DNA of 64,000 nucleotides from Acanthaster planci (lineage: Eukaryota; Echinodermata; Asteroidea; Valvatida; Acanthasteridae): assembly GCF_001949145.1 (NCBI RefSeq), contig NW_019091369.1:3558012-3622011 (forward strand), written 5' to 3'. The translations under genes and the position numbers were made by a program. Below the pieces are notes generated by a model. That model ran no database searches, had not been told where the DNA came from, and saw only the letters and a program-made list of their open reading frames with translations. Positions 1-19,268 of this stretch are shown in pieces; position 1 is the first letter of the stretch, and each line of letters opens with the position of its first letter.

Positions 1-169
1 AAGTTTATTTCCATTAAAAACCAAAGAAAAAAAAGAATCACAGAACAACATGTTATTCAAAACTTAAATAAAGCATTTTCATAATATGATTGCTGTGATG
101 TAATGTTCTGAATAATGAAAACAACTAAAAACAAACAAACAATCAAACGAACAAACGAAATTGCTTTAG

Positions 170-195
170 TATGTAATAAAATGGCGACTTCGGTA
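170..195 (+). promoter_or_regulatory. YY1-like element over the SYF2 start codon
   Basis: AAAATGGCGAC overlaps the proposed SYF2 ATG at 181. It fits the AANATGGCGNC core of the YY1 element, which in animal housekeeping genes often overlaps the first codons just downstream of the start site. This supports the start choice. Binding is inferred only. Confidence 0.35.
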
Positions 196-2267
196 AGAAC
201 AGAAAATTTCGTTTGTGTCTGTTTGTTTAATAACTTACGTTTGAATGAATGGGATATGGTTAAAACTTTTCTACTGATGTAGCAACTTTTTTTCGATGCT
301 GCTGTATGTTTTGAGATATCTAAATTCGTTTGGATTTGAGTGTCAGCATGCCAATTTGAAACGTTTGACGTTCGTGCTATCGGCATGATCGTCAACTTTA
401 TCAATTTCGTGAAAAATTTCAGTTAATAACATTGGTTTGTTTTAGCCATCTTAGTTATTGAAAAGTCTTTTTTCCACTAAAGATTCATACCAGCATTGTG
501 GTACAATTCCCGTTATCGTGTTTATTTAAATGATAACCATCATGATCATCCCAACAAGCAGTGGCAGCAGTAGGCCCTAGGCCTAAAATATTTAACTGAT
601 CTGTCCACAGAATGCAGATTCCTCATCTTTGCCGTCGTCAAGTGCAAGTAGTAGCAGTAAAAGTGATGATAATCTAACACCAGCTAAAAAGAAGGAAGAG
701 CGGATGAAGAGGTTGAAGGAGCTTCATCTACGAAGGGTAAGACCAGAGCTGGAAGTTGAAAGGGACATCTAATAATCATTCATCTGTTCATATGACAGCA
801 GCTTGAAGGATGCCAGAAGACTGAGAAGTTACTTATACATTGGACAAGGGAAGAAATTTCTTGTGTGTGATGGTTGAAGTTATGGACTCTGGTTATTTTG
901 CCACAGAATGAGGCTAGAAAGCTGAACCATGCTGAAGTTGTAGAGGAAGACCGTCGACTCAAGTTGCCCGCAAATCATGAGGCAAAGAGAAAACGAGCCG
1001 AATGGATACTGCAAGATGATGAAAAAAGGAAGGTCGGAAGCCAGTGTAAAATTCATCTGTTTTGCTGTAGCCAAACTTAATCCATCTTTGTTCTCGTGGA
1101 AAATTTCCACCAGCAGTATCCACCAATGGGAATTTTTGTTTAATTTTTTTCCAGGAAGCTGAGGCTCAGGGTCAGGATTATGACAGACTAAAACTCCTGG
1201 ACGTATCAGCAGAAGAAGCGGACATACTTGAGAAAAAGAGGAAGAAGAAGAACCCTGACCAAGGATTTGCAGGTATGTGGGACAGAACGTTAACAGAACT
1301 CATGGTTTGGACAACAGAAGACTTGAGATGGTCTAGACAGCTCAGAGTAGCTCTTCTAAAGGCCAGTGCTATCATGCTTTTGATAGACTTCAACAAACTT
1401 CAGCCTACAGACATCACAATTTAAACATTCAGTTACCATAATTTTTCAATTCCAACATTGTACAAATTTTGTTAGTTTTATTTATGAAGCTAATTTGTTC
1501 GATGGAAGAGGATGTTTACAGCCGTTTTAGTTGAAATTCAGTACACAGCATGTACTGTTCAAATATGAAAGTTATTACATGCATTTGTTTCTCCTCAGAC
1601 TACGAGCAAGCCAGTTTCCGTCAGTACCAACGAAACACCAAACAGATGAAAGTGAATATGGAGGAGTATCAGAGGCAGAAAGAAAAAATGTGAGTCTTTA
1701 TCTAATCATAATTGGGTAGACACCTGTCAACTCTCCAATTATCGGTCAGAGAATATAACAACAGAACACTAGGTTGATCTTGCAGTTGATTGGACAAGTT
1801 TCTGGAAATTTGTATCGCATTGATCTTTGAGTGATCTTATTTGGATCTTGATATGGACTTGTCTTCAGGGGAGACGACATGTATCCAGGTAGGGATACAA
1901 TCATGCAAGGCAACTACAAAGACTCGGAAGAAGGTGTTGATCGCATGGTGAAAGATCTGGAAAAACAGTAAGTACATGTATATCAATGTCTTTGAGGAGT
2001 GGAGTTTCTATTAGATTTGATTTGCTTAGATCGATTCAATTTCCCACTCATTTTTGCTCGGAACCTTCTAAAAACCTTGCATTTCTTCCATTGTGTTTCA
2101 GGATTGATAAGCGCTCCAAGTACAGCCGGAGACGGGCATTCAACGAGGAAGATGATATTGACTACATCAATGAACGCAACATGCGATTCAACAAGAAGGC
2201 CGAGAGGTTCTACGGGAAGTACACCACGGAGATCAAGCAGAACCTGGAGAGAGGGACAGCCGTGTAG
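181..2267 (+). CDS. SYF2: SYF2 pre-mRNA-splicing factor, 7 exons, complete (245 aa)
   Basis: SYF2 is a nuclear spliceosome protein of the Prp19/NineTeen-related complex that acts around the first splicing step. Coding exons: 181-192, 611-736, 907-1032, 1155-1272, 1599-1689, 1869-1967 and 2102-2267. All joins keep one frame and total 245 residues, close to the usual ~243. Seen directly: a Ser-rich N-terminus, then [38 protein letters not shown], and the very conserved C-terminus [19 protein letters not shown] ending RGTAV. Exon 1 codes only MATS before GTAAGA. It is chosen because it leaves the phase-0 end exon 2 needs and sits in a YY1-like AAAATGGCGAC context. The exon 3 donor (AAG/GTCGGA) is weak, though phase and homology demand it. 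It converges on CDC5L, a partner in the same complex. Identity is near certain; the 12-nt first exon is likely. Confidence 0.93.
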
Positions 2268-3551
2268 TTGACGAATCAGACCGACGGACCTATAGTAGTG
2301 ACCAGTGGCCAATGTTATGGAGTTGTATAATTGGCAGAAATGCTGCTTTGACTCCGGCAAGGAAACTGTACCGACCTTGATTCTATTTCTGACGTGTCAA
2401 TATGCCAATATGGCTTAGACATAGATGCCATCTATTGCATTGCCATGTCACATTTTGTCTCTTCAGATATTCTCCATGTGGTATTTACAGTCTACGGTCT
2501 CTTTAATATTTAAAGGTAACATCAAGAACTTTTTCTTCTTAAAACAATTTGTACACTGACACACTGCAGTTTGTTTTGACTCCTTGGGGTTATTCTTGTG
2601 GGACATTTATTGTGAGATGTGTATATATACAAGGGTGCTTTTGCATGTAGTTACATCAGGCATGATAAAGTTCCTATTATAAAAGGATTTTAGATTTTTT
2701 TCTAATCTTATTATATCCTTCATTTCTACCATTCTGTCCTGCACTATTTTAATAATAATATATGTATTGGGGAGATTTTTCTCATTTTTTTTCCTTAACC
2801 CTAACACTCCTCAGTCCTCCAACAGGTGAAGGATTGAGGAGGGTTAGGGTTAAGGATAAAATATCCTGCCTGTCACAAGTCCATGGGTTGGAATACATCT
2901 ATCTTTTAAAACATAAAATGTCCATACTGAAGCAATTAAAAGGGCAACTAAAATTCATGGTGTTGGTTTCTACACAATGTTTGCATATGCCGTGACTGTC
3001 AAATATATCTACAGAATGACTGGACGAGTCGTGTTTTTTCCCTGTAAAAATGTAATAGTAGGAAATAAAACAGTAACAAGGAAAAAGATACCCCCCAAAA
3101 AGTTAAACATTTTCATTTCATTAAATGCCCCCAACCACAGCAGTTTCATTGGTAATACATGTGCACATCTGTTTAGCATCATTAGGACCTCATAAATTTA
3201 CAAGCATCATACAACCACACACTTGTTTCATTTGAAACCTGGACGCAAACCTGAACGCACAACCTCATACATGCACCCACTGGCTCCTGTTTTTAAACAT
3301 TTTCAAACAAATACAAGGATAAATGGTCAACGCTTGTTACCAGTCATAGTGATTTGTCAAGGGCGGACCAACATCATACAAGCTAGGAGGACTCCCTCCA
3401 TGTGAAGAGAGGCCTCAAGAAGTTATTCTAGAAAAGGAAGCCGAGAGAATTCAAAAATTCCTGGGGGCGGTGGAGGGAACAACAGGTTGAATAAAGATGA
3501 GCTGCCTGTACATGTATACACAGGTTGGGCTGTTCTTCAAATGGGACTGTC
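2268..3551. other. Convergent intergenic region between SYF2 and CDC5L
   Basis: This stretch holds the 3' ends of the two converging genes and no supported coding sequence. It carries one copy of a telomere-like hairpin repeat (listed separately). A TTTATT at 2606-2611 reads AATAAA on the minus strand, and an AATAAA on the plus strand lies near 3490. Neither can be assigned firmly as a polyadenylation signal. Confidence 0.6.
2793..2855 (+). repeat. Telomere-like hairpin repeat, copy 1
   Basis: A 63-nt imperfect palindrome. It starts CCTTAACCCTAACACTCCTC, has a short CCAACAGGTG loop region, and ends GGAGGGTTAGGGTTAAGG. The two arms of about 26 nt pair with very few mismatches. Near-identical copies lie at 22830-22886 and, inverted, at 30183-30241. 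The right arm carries TTAGGG, the metazoan telomere unit, but there is no tandem array. Confidence 0.85.
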
Positions 3552-10442
<6,891 letters not shown>

Positions 10443-10739
10443 GGTGGTATTTATCAACGAAAAAATTCAGAAAAATGAACGAATCTCTTTCCGAATTCCA
10501 GGTTCTTCGCCGCCGTCGACCTTTGATGCCTTTTTTTTATATTCGTTTGAGGGCGCCCTCTATTTGCGTTTGGTAGTGATCTAGTTCCCGAACTCCTTAA
10601 ATTTGTTTTTTTGATAAACTAATGGCCTATACCGCAGAATCGTCTGGTAACTTCCTTCAGCTGGGCGCGTGCAGCCATTGAGCAGACTCTACTTTTTGAC
10701 GGAACTGTTTGCTTTGAAACTAATCAAAGAGTGTCCAAC
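10443..10739. promoter_or_regulatory. Bidirectional promoter region between CDC5L and QRSL1
   Basis: Only 297 bp separate the two divergent start codons. The stretch has CpG-bearing segments (CTTCGCCGCCGTCGACC, GGGCGCCCTC, CTGGGCGCGTGCAGCC) and no convincing TATA box serving both genes. AGAGGGCGCC on the minus strand partly resembles a CTCF core. A shared promoter is inferred from spacing and orientation. Confidence 0.6.
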
Positions 10740-13700
10740 ATGCTTATGGAAAGAATACGTGAGGTTTGTAGCCTAGACAGGCGTTGTTCTAATTTATTGG
10801 TGTTCTGAAAAGAATGATCGTGCTGCAAGGAAACTCATTTTGGCATGTTTATGCGTCTTAGGTTATGTAGGTAGGGAGGGCGGAGTGGAGGCATGGATAT
10901 GGAAGGAGGCCCAAAATAAGATGGGAAGGGGTGTCTAGAACAGGTTGTTACATACCTCTCATATTTCTTAGCTGTCTCTGCAATCTGCATGAAATCCAGA
11001 CTTGTGGACATTGCCGAGTAGGAGTAGAAGCGGTCTGAGTAAATTGGACTTGGACTAGAGAAGGAGTACTGAGTAGGCCTAGAACTTTGAGTTTGACGTT
11101 AGGCGGTGACGAAAGCCCACTAAAAAAAATTAAAACAAAAAGTCCCCCAAAACCGAAAACTTGGCACGAAGAAAGTGCTTTTTTATTTACTAGCAATCGG
11201 TCATTGTGGTCCATTTTGAAATGTTTTGTTAGGTAGCTGTCCGACTACGCAATGGATCTCTCACTGTGGAGGAGTTATACAAACAATGTATGCAACGAGC
11301 CAAAAGTCTTCAACAGCTGAATGCATTTCTTACTTTGACTCCGGCACTTGCTAAGAAACAGGCTGAAGAGTCGGGGGAAAGAATCACACAAGGTTCGTTG
11401 ATGTAGAGTAATGTATGAAACGTTTAAAACCCACAGAGCACTGCAATCCAATATAGCCACCCATGCTGTGATTTCAACCCCCCAAAAAAAAGTTCCCTCA
11501 GGTAAACAAAAGTGTTACAACACAGGATTTAAGAAGGGCATTGTCATTCAAAGCAAGTGCTCTTTGGAATAGACTAGTTCATGTGTGTTTCACAACTTTT
11601 ATAGAGAGATTTAATTAACTTTTCACACAGTGAATTCTTCTTTAGATTTTAAAATGCCTTTTACATTGTGATGATTTTTCCCTGAAGCTCATAATAGTAA
11701 ATTCAGCCCATTTTTCAGGGAAAGCCAAGAGCGTACTTGATGGGATCCCAGTTGCTGCTAAAGACAACTTCAGCACCGCATGCATGGAAACCACTTGTGC
11801 CTCCCACATGCTGGCTGGTAAGCCACACTTGTAGCAATCCAGTGACCCTTCTGAGTTCGTTGCCATTCCTCTCAAAGGATAAACCGACAAAGTCTCCCTT
11901 TGAACTTAATTTGTAAACCCGATCTGAATTCCCGCAGGATATGTCCCACCCTACACAGCAACAGTTGTACAGGGACTGCTGGACGAGGGCGCTGTTCTAA
12001 TGGGAAAGACTAACATGGATGAGTTTGCTATGGGGTAAAGAAACCTATCTCTTTCCCTATCTTTCTGCTTTTCTATATCTTCCATAGTTCGTAGTAGTTC
12101 TTAGTTAGTCTTCTGTAGCTTAGTTTTTCATTTTGATAACATTTCTTTTGAACAGATCTGTAATTTGAATTCTTTTGTAATAGAATTGAGACTTATTATC
12201 TCACGTCTTGTTATTTTCCCCTGCTTTTACAGTACCGGCTCCGTTGACTCTGTACATGGCCCAGTCCAGAATGTTTGGCGCCATCCCCTCTTGTCTTCAG
12301 AATCGTCCCACCCCGCAGTAGTCAGACAAGAGGGGTCAGAGGTCAGATTAGACTCAGTGGACAGTGAGAACGATGGTTGGTTTGTGGCTGGTGGCAGCTC
12401 TGGTGGCAGTGCTGTAGCTGTAGCTAGTGGAATGTGCTTTGCGTGAGTCAGATTAAGAGACATTTATCAAATTATCTCTAGCAGAATATGCTGGACATAG
12501 ATTTATTTGCTCATTGTCTCATTTTCTTTTGCTGAAAGTGCTCTAGGATCTGATACTGGTGGCTCGGTGAGACTTCCTGCATCACATTGTGGTGTCGTTG
12601 GTTTCAAACCGACCTACGGGCTTTGCTCCAGGCATGGTCTGATTCCACTCACCAACTCCTTGGATGTACCGGGTATATTCACAAAATCTGTGGATGATGT
12701 GGCTTTTGTCTTAGGTAGGAAATCATCCAAAGATCTAACATCTCAAGGTTTAAAAATCAAAATCAAGAACTCCATTAATCCTGTGATAATTTGCATAACA
12801 TTTTCTTCTTTATATTAAAATGTAGAGTTTTTCATTCCTTGTTGAATTAACCCAAAATTCTTCACAATGTTGCCAAGAATTTGTTGTACTTGAAAAAATT
12901 GGAAACATCCAGCACAATATAATACAATATGACATAATGGTTCGGCAGTTAAAAACCAATAGAAAGACATTTTATTTGGACAGGACAAGGGCAGTGGGAA
13001 TTTGTTAACCATTTTTTATGACCATTGTTCCTACTAAGTTGTGGTTTGGCATTCCTTAACATATAGGTGCAATGGCTGGCCATGATCCTCTAGACTCTAC
13101 CACTGTCATGAATCCTTTCCAATCTTTTGAACTTCCTGAAAATATATCGGTGGAAGGACTACGCGTCGGAATCCCACAGGTGAAGATCTTGGTTAAGCAA
13201 TTGGAACAATTGAAGTAAAAATCATGGGACGAGGGGTGTGTTTCATTATGAAAAATAAAGCAGCCCGCTCAACAACAAATATAACCACTCAAAGTGAAAG
13301 CATGAATCTTAAAACTGACTCTTAATTTTCTGTTGTTTGGTAGTCTTAATGAGAGTTTACGTCAGTTTGGAGTATTGTTGTGACATTTTGAAATAGAGCA
13401 TTCTTTGTTAAACCTTTTCACCAGGAATTCCATCCACCCAGTATGGAAGCTGATGCCATCCAGGCCTGGTCCAAGGCAGCAGACATCTTTGAGAATGCCG
13501 GGGCTGTGGTATCGAAGGTCTCTCTGCCGCACATCCAACTGTCCCTTCTATGTTACTCTGTGTTGGGACCAGTTGAAATCGCCTCCAACATGGCTAGATA
13601 TGATGGCATAGAATACGGTGAGGAAAAAATCACAAGATCATCTTGTCTTAATCTTGACGCTGTAGGTCGACTGCTCCTAAATTTGTAAACATCTGTCACT

Positions 13701-14715
13701 TTTGTTTCCAGGACATAGAGCAAATGGTTACCAATCAACCGAAGAGCTTTACGCTGCGACTAGACACGAAGGTTTCAATGACATTGTAAGAGGAAGAATC
13801 TTAGCTGGTAACTACTTCCTTCTGAAAGAGTAAGCAAAATTCAGTTGCTCTGAATACTTTTACTGAAAGTGATATACTTTGATTAAAGTTGACAGATTCT
13901 ACCAAACTTGGTATTTTAGTTGGGAAGACATGTACTTACAAGCATGTGGTCAAGGGTTCGAACCCATACCAGTAGTATTTGTATTAAATAGCTAAACACT
14001 CTAAAAGCTGCGTTGCTTAATCCACAATTCCTTGGATTAAAATCAGTGTTGATTTCTACATGCCTGGCAGGTGGGTGGGTATAAGACCTTCACTATTGGA
14101 CAGGTAATTTTGAGTTAAGTTCTCTTCAAGCTTCATTGTGCTTATCTTGAAACCTGTGGTTAACATCTTGCCACACACACAGCAACTACGAAAAATACTT
14201 CCTTCAAGCCCAGAAGGTTCGCCGATTGGTGGTTGAGGATTTCTGCAAGTCCTTTGAGAGTGGAATCGACGTCTTTCTAACACCAGCTGCAGTTGGTAGT
14301 GCCAAGAGCTACCAAGAGTTTGTTATGTTTGACAGTCGTAAACGACAAGAGATTGAGGACTGTCTGCTGCTGGCTGTTAATTTAGCAGGTCAGTTTACAA
14401 CTTCTGCCCATTGGAACAATAAAGAAAACCATAGGCTTTGTGTGGTTTTTATCTTGTTTGCTGTTTTGACAGCTTGCCTTGATGGAAACTTACGTAACCA
14501 TTTTGATCCAGGAGTGAATTTTTTTTCCTGCTGCAGGAATTCCAGCAGTTACTGTGCCTGCTGCACTTTCCTCACAGAGCATGCCCATAGGAATACAGTT
14601 GATTGGTCCGAGTTTCAAAGAGAAAGAACTACTGACAGTCGCTAAATGGTATGAACAACAGGTGGAGTTTCCAAGGGCGGAGCTTGAGGCATCTTTGAGG
14701 GTGTTGGACGGCTAA
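10740..14715 (+). CDS. QRSL1: QRSL1, mitochondrial glutamyl-tRNA(Gln) amidotransferase subunit A, 11 exons, complete (524 aa)
   Basis: The GatA subunit hydrolyses glutamine so that the GatCAB complex can convert Glu-tRNA(Gln) to Gln-tRNA(Gln) in mitochondria. Exons: 10740-10763, 11233-11392, 11719-11817, 11938-12034, 12233-12442, 12539-12714, 13067-13179, 13425-13617, 13712-13829, 14183-14388, 14537-14715. Phases join throughout; 524 residues fits the family (~528 in vertebrates). The amidase signature triad is intact: Lys76 in [11 protein letters not shown], Ser182 in GGSSGGSA and Ser206 in GSDTGGS. Other family blocks: [47 protein letters not shown]. The segment between GTGS and GGSSGGS is about 11 residues longer than in vertebrates. 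Start [11 protein letters not shown] matches the family N-terminus. It is head to head with CDC5L. Near certain. Confidence 0.96.
13920..13985 (+). repeat. Possible tRNA-derived fragment in a QRSL1 intron
   Basis: GGTTCGAACCC, a good RNA polymerase III B-box, lies inside the intron after the exon ending at 13829, with a loosely tRNA-like sequence before it. No intact tRNA fold or A-box is convincing, so this is read as a degenerate SINE or tRNA relic. Confidence 0.25.
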
Positions 14716-16600
14716 TGCATCATACCCCTCCCTGCTTTTCATAGTTTATGCCACTTTAATTATTGAAGCATCAGGTGTTTTTCCCAGAGATGGTTTTTCT
14801 CATTTGTCATTATGGTCTACCAATCTCAGCTTTGTTAAGTATCAAATTTTGACACATGTAACAACATTAAATACCCTTTGATTAAATTGATGTAGCAGTC
14901 CAGTCCTTGTGCAGTTGTTAGGAGGGTAGAGATCCATCCACCAATTAAGGAGATTAAGAGGTGCAAAGCCAGACAAAAAGTGGTCTCAAGGCAACTGTGG
15001 CTTGATTCCCTTGACATCTAAAAGTTTACCCGAATAGATATGAACACTAAAGCCAAAGGGAAAAGGGCTTAAGTTATCTCACAAGGAGCCATCTTGTGAC
15101 TACCAGCCCACCAAGGTGCAGGTCTCAAGCATGGGAACTGTCACTGAGAGAAGCCCTGAAACCTCTCAAGTCCTTTCAAAATATAAATGTTAGTGACTTC
15201 TGGCCGAAAGGGCGTGGCTTTGAGATAACGTATTAAGTCTGCACACCGCAAGGGACGCTCATACCCATGCAGTAATCTTGTGTCAGAGACCAGTAGGTCA
15301 GAGTTCATATTCACATCAAAAGTAATTATCTCACTGGGGAATCCCCAGGCCCCCTAGCTTGAACATTAAATAACTAAACAATTATGTTTAATAGCATCTG
15401 TCTTAAAAGGTTTTCTTTCATGAATATATTGACAAGGTTTTTAAATAAATGCATTGACATCAAATGCCCTGAGTCTTTGTTGTCAAATACCTGTTTGTGC
15501 TGTCATTATGGGAAAAGTGTTTATAATTTGCTTTCTTATTTCCTACTCCGTTTATTTTCTGTGAGATATAAGTGTGAAGTCAAAAGTGTATTATTTCAGG
15601 ATGTGCTGTTCAAACCAAAATAAATATACCCAGCAAGAAATGAGACCGAGGGATACCCCCCCAACATGTCCAATCCCTATACACATTCCAGACTATTGTT
15701 ACTTAACACATCCTCCCAAGATGTCTGAAAGGAATTCCCAGATCCCTGCGAGACAGTGACCAACACAAAGCAGGGGGGTTCTCTCCGTCTCATACCTCGC
15801 TGCATATGAAAATAAAGAACAATCTGAGTTTTTAAAATTTTGGCTGTTGCCGAATATCTGACTGCAAGCAAGGCACCTTCACAGAAAGATGGAGGGAGGG
15901 AGTTATAAACCGAAAGCTAGATGCTTTGGATAGAAGCGAGGGGAGGTAGGACTAGGGGTGAAGGATATGAGTTATGTATGAGGAGATTTTTAGTTAGAAG
16001 GGCTTCATTTTAATTTAAAAATTCGAAATGCTTGGTAAACCTGCTTTAAGTTCTAAATCATTTTCGCGCTGTCGCTTTTCAAGGCACTTTGGATAGCAAA
16101 CAATAATTGGGTGGAAAGAGCTATTTGTACTCAACATGTTCTTAGACCTTTTCCCATTTTCCTCTCGGAGACACCTGTACCCAGCTTGGCTAATTGGTAT
16201 CCTGGACATTATCCCGCGCCACCAATCATGATCGGTTTTTTCCTCCCGCCAGCATTTTTTCCTTTTTTTATATTTTCTGGTAGGAAAAGTGAGTGTAAAA
16301 ACCTAATCCCCTCTACCTCAGCTTGTAGTTATGCTTGTTATGCTTGATATCAGAGTGTGTTATGACCCCCCCCCCACACTGACTCCAGGCTAAAGCTCCG
16401 CTCATGGAGTATCGATCGTAAATTACCTCGCACGCATCCATTGATCAACGTGAATCACACTATTTCAAGTGTACTCTCCTGCCTGCCCGTTTGATTTGCG
16501 CACCATACGCCTGTGTCGTACATACTTCCTCATTCCATACCTTTTTGTAAGCTAGATCAAAATGTCACAGCTTGGTGACATCAGAGAATCTTCCTTGTTC
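14716..16600. other. Intergenic region after QRSL1
   Basis: This holds the QRSL1 3' flank with several AATAAA-like hexamers (near 15445, 15622 and 15803), none uniquely assignable. Reading frames here are short and show no recognisable domain, so nothing else is supported. Confidence 0.6.
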
Positions 16601-16611
16601 ATCCCCGTGAG

Positions 16612-17025
16612 TATAAATAAGACGATTATCCGCCAGGCCAGCGAGGAAAAAGATGTTTAGTGAACCAACAGAGTCTTCCGTGATGTGGCCCCTCAGGACA
16701 ACACACGGACAACGCAAATCACAACACGGCGCTCGGTAAATTGACCCAAAGCTTCCGGGATGACGGTGTCGGAGTTTGGCTGCAGCATCCTGGCGAGTTG
16801 AATATCCATCTCTTTTTGCTTGTGGGTGATCGCCCGTATTCGCATTCAGAAAACTTCTCTTGCGATAAACTCGTTCTGGTTTTTGAAGCGTCAGGGAAGG
16901 TGTTGACTTTCATCTTGACACAGAATGACAGCCATTTTCGGCCGAGAAACCATGGCAACTGGTTGGAGATCAAGCGAATATCAGTTCGCCGGCTTGAGGA
17001 GACCGCCTAACGACCCTAGGACAAG
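16612..17025 (+). promoter_or_regulatory. Candidate TATA promoter and noncoding first exon
   Basis: TATAAATA at 16612-16619 is followed by about 400 bp of unusually CpG-rich, GC-balanced DNA ending in a good donor (GACAAG/GTTAGT, exon end 17025). WASF needs at least one upstream noncoding exon, because an acceptor precedes its ATG by 20 nt. This is a candidate for it. The tract has an open frame at 16741-17010 with no recognised domain. The link to WASF is inference; the exon could belong to another transcript. Confidence 0.3.
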
Positions 17026-19221
17026 GTTAGTGGTAATATAGGGATCTTTGTAAATTCATGCCTTCTTCAATTTTTTATTTCAATCGTCAAGCTCCCAGAA
17101 TTGCTAAACAGTCAGGAACCTCCCTTTCCCATGACCTTCTATGATACTCCCTTGCAAAGACTAGAATTTGAACAAACCCGGAAAACATCTTTTGCTGGAA
17201 TATTAAGACAGCTGCTCCTCGGGACAAATTCTGTCATCGGTAAATCTACCGTATTTTTTCTCATTGAATTCTAAATTGAATCATGTCATAATGTTGGCAT
17301 CATTAGACAATGTAATTCCAATGTACATGTACATAAATTATTGCGTAGGCTTCATCCCCCATTTTTTTCTGTTTGGAACAAAAATAAATAAGCTCTTCCT
17401 TTTAGAGGATCCGGCCTTTGCACGAGTTTTATTTTGTAACCTAGTTGCGTGCGTTTATATTCTTTTGGCTTTTAAATTCAAAACAAGGGTGGATCGAGGG
17501 ATTTATTCAGTTTTGTTTTATTTTAAACTAATGAGAGAAGGGTGATTTTTAATTTTTTTCCTTCTCGAGAATCTAGCCTCACCCCTCAGAAAGGCCAGTA
17601 AAGGTTGCATGAAAATTCCAACCCCCTCAACATCCCCAACTTTGGACCCTAAAAATTTGGTGTTGGATCCCCATTGCCTTCAAGCAGACACTCTAAGTTT
17701 GGGATCAAAATTCAGTCTAAGATTAGGATATGAAACGTATGTAATACCGCTTAAATGATGTGACACGTTCCAAGAATTCTTACTGTTTGTATTTTTACCC
17801 TTTCACCTTTTCCTCTCGCTTTTCTCTCCGGTAAAAAATGAAGTGATTAGAATTTTACCTGTCATCGTGACTGACTCACTACATAGGACCTACATACCCA
17901 AACAAGGCTATTTTGAGCGCGTTGCACATGTAGTACATGTGTTACAATCGTTAAAGTTCCACATCTGTGTTGGTAATGACCGATTGTAATTACATATGGA
18001 AACACGTAGCTTATTTTCTCCCTGCCTTGTGTACTTCTGCATACCATTCATAGTCATCACGACCACACCATGTTTTAGGCAATATTCTGATCGGACGGGA
18101 ATTTCAATGGCCGGCTCAGTTTGGTTCGCTTTGAATTGAATTTTACACTTTTTGTCCTATTGTTTTGCTCTCAGTCGGTTCTGGTTTCCACACCTGTTTT
18201 TGTATCGCTTTGCCCGATCCCTCCTGAATGGTTGTTTCGCGATATAAGTGCAAAATTCCACTGAAACCATTGATATTTGATAGGAAAAATGATCATGGAA
18301 GCAAATCATGAAAAACCTCAGTGAACGGAGGAAATACGCTATGATGTTTATTCGTTTGTAATTCTGCCTGTGAAATCGTTCAGAATGTCGAAAGAATGCT
18401 TCCATTCCCTCTACCCCATAAACTAAACCGTTGCCGAGATTCTATAAATGGAGTGCAGCGAGCGGGGGGGGGGCCTTGACGGGGACATTGCTTTTTTTTA
18501 AAGGAACTGAAACCACGAACACTAGCAGCAGCACCGTCGCCAGCTTCAGGCATTAAGGGGGGTCACGGTATCAGCTAAGGAGGCCATATCACAGGAACAA
18601 AATATATTTCTCATGCTTATGGTGTTTGCGGGGGGGGGGCAACTTCCCTCTGGGGAGCGGCCCCCTAAGGCCCCCTTGGCCACGGGTCTGACAAACAGCT
18701 TTACGCATACTAATTAACTTTATAAAAGAGAAAGCCTATCATTCCACAGACTAAATAATTGCATTTTCAAAATAATTATTCTCAGAGAGGCGCCACTTAG
18801 GCCTATTGACAACTTCGTCATCAGCTTAGCTTAGGTTGTACATTGTCTTCGTTTTCGGTTTACACTGTTCATAGTTTTTCTGAATAGTAGGAACAGGTCT
18901 CAGAATTCCATGATTTCTATTCACTGACTTAACTACCGGGGGACCAGTGGGGCGAACGAGGGTCACTATCTTCCAGTGCCCTTGATTTGTTAATTGACCC
19001 AGTTGCCCATCAAATTTTTTACTGTTATTGACGCCTCTGTTCCTGTTTGCAGTTCAGTTCCGATTATGTTTTGTTTCATTACAACACATGCGTTATGGGG
19101 GTGGCGAGGGGTGGGGAAACAGACCCCCCCCGGGCTAAACTGAGAAGCTCTCTGCACGGTTTTTAGGACTTGGTCAAGGCGGTCTAGTTTGATGCTAAGG
19201 GATTACGAAGCAAAGTGACTT

Positions 19222-19268
19222 GCGCCCCCTTGTGGTGAACTCCCTCACTTTACCAGCCGCCATATTGA
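19222..19268 (-). promoter_or_regulatory. CTCF-like site next to a YY1-like site
   Basis: Read on the minus strand, 19222-19235 is CCACAAGGGGGCGC, a full match to the bilaterian CTCF core CCACNAGGGGGCGC. About 20 bp away, 19256-19267 reads CAATATGGCGGC on the same strand, a YY1-like core. A potential splice donor (GACG/GTATGT) lies at about 19393 on the plus strand. Binding is inferred from motif match only. Confidence 0.4.

Noticed and set aside
57-404. 115-residue frame on the minus strand at the window edge
   Set aside because: No domain or family resemblance, and it overlaps the SYF2 first exon and intron. Treated as chance.
2793-2855. TTAGGG words as evidence of an internal telomere
   Set aside because: Only one or two units occur within a palindrome, with no tandem array.
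13945-13965. A tRNA gene suggested by GGTTCGAACCC
   Set aside because: No A-box at the right distance and no cloverleaf seen, so only a relic is proposed.
16741-17010. 89-residue frame MTQSFRDDGVGV...
   Set aside because: It looks somewhat protein-like, but no family is recognised and it lies in a CpG-rich block better explained as promoter or noncoding exon.
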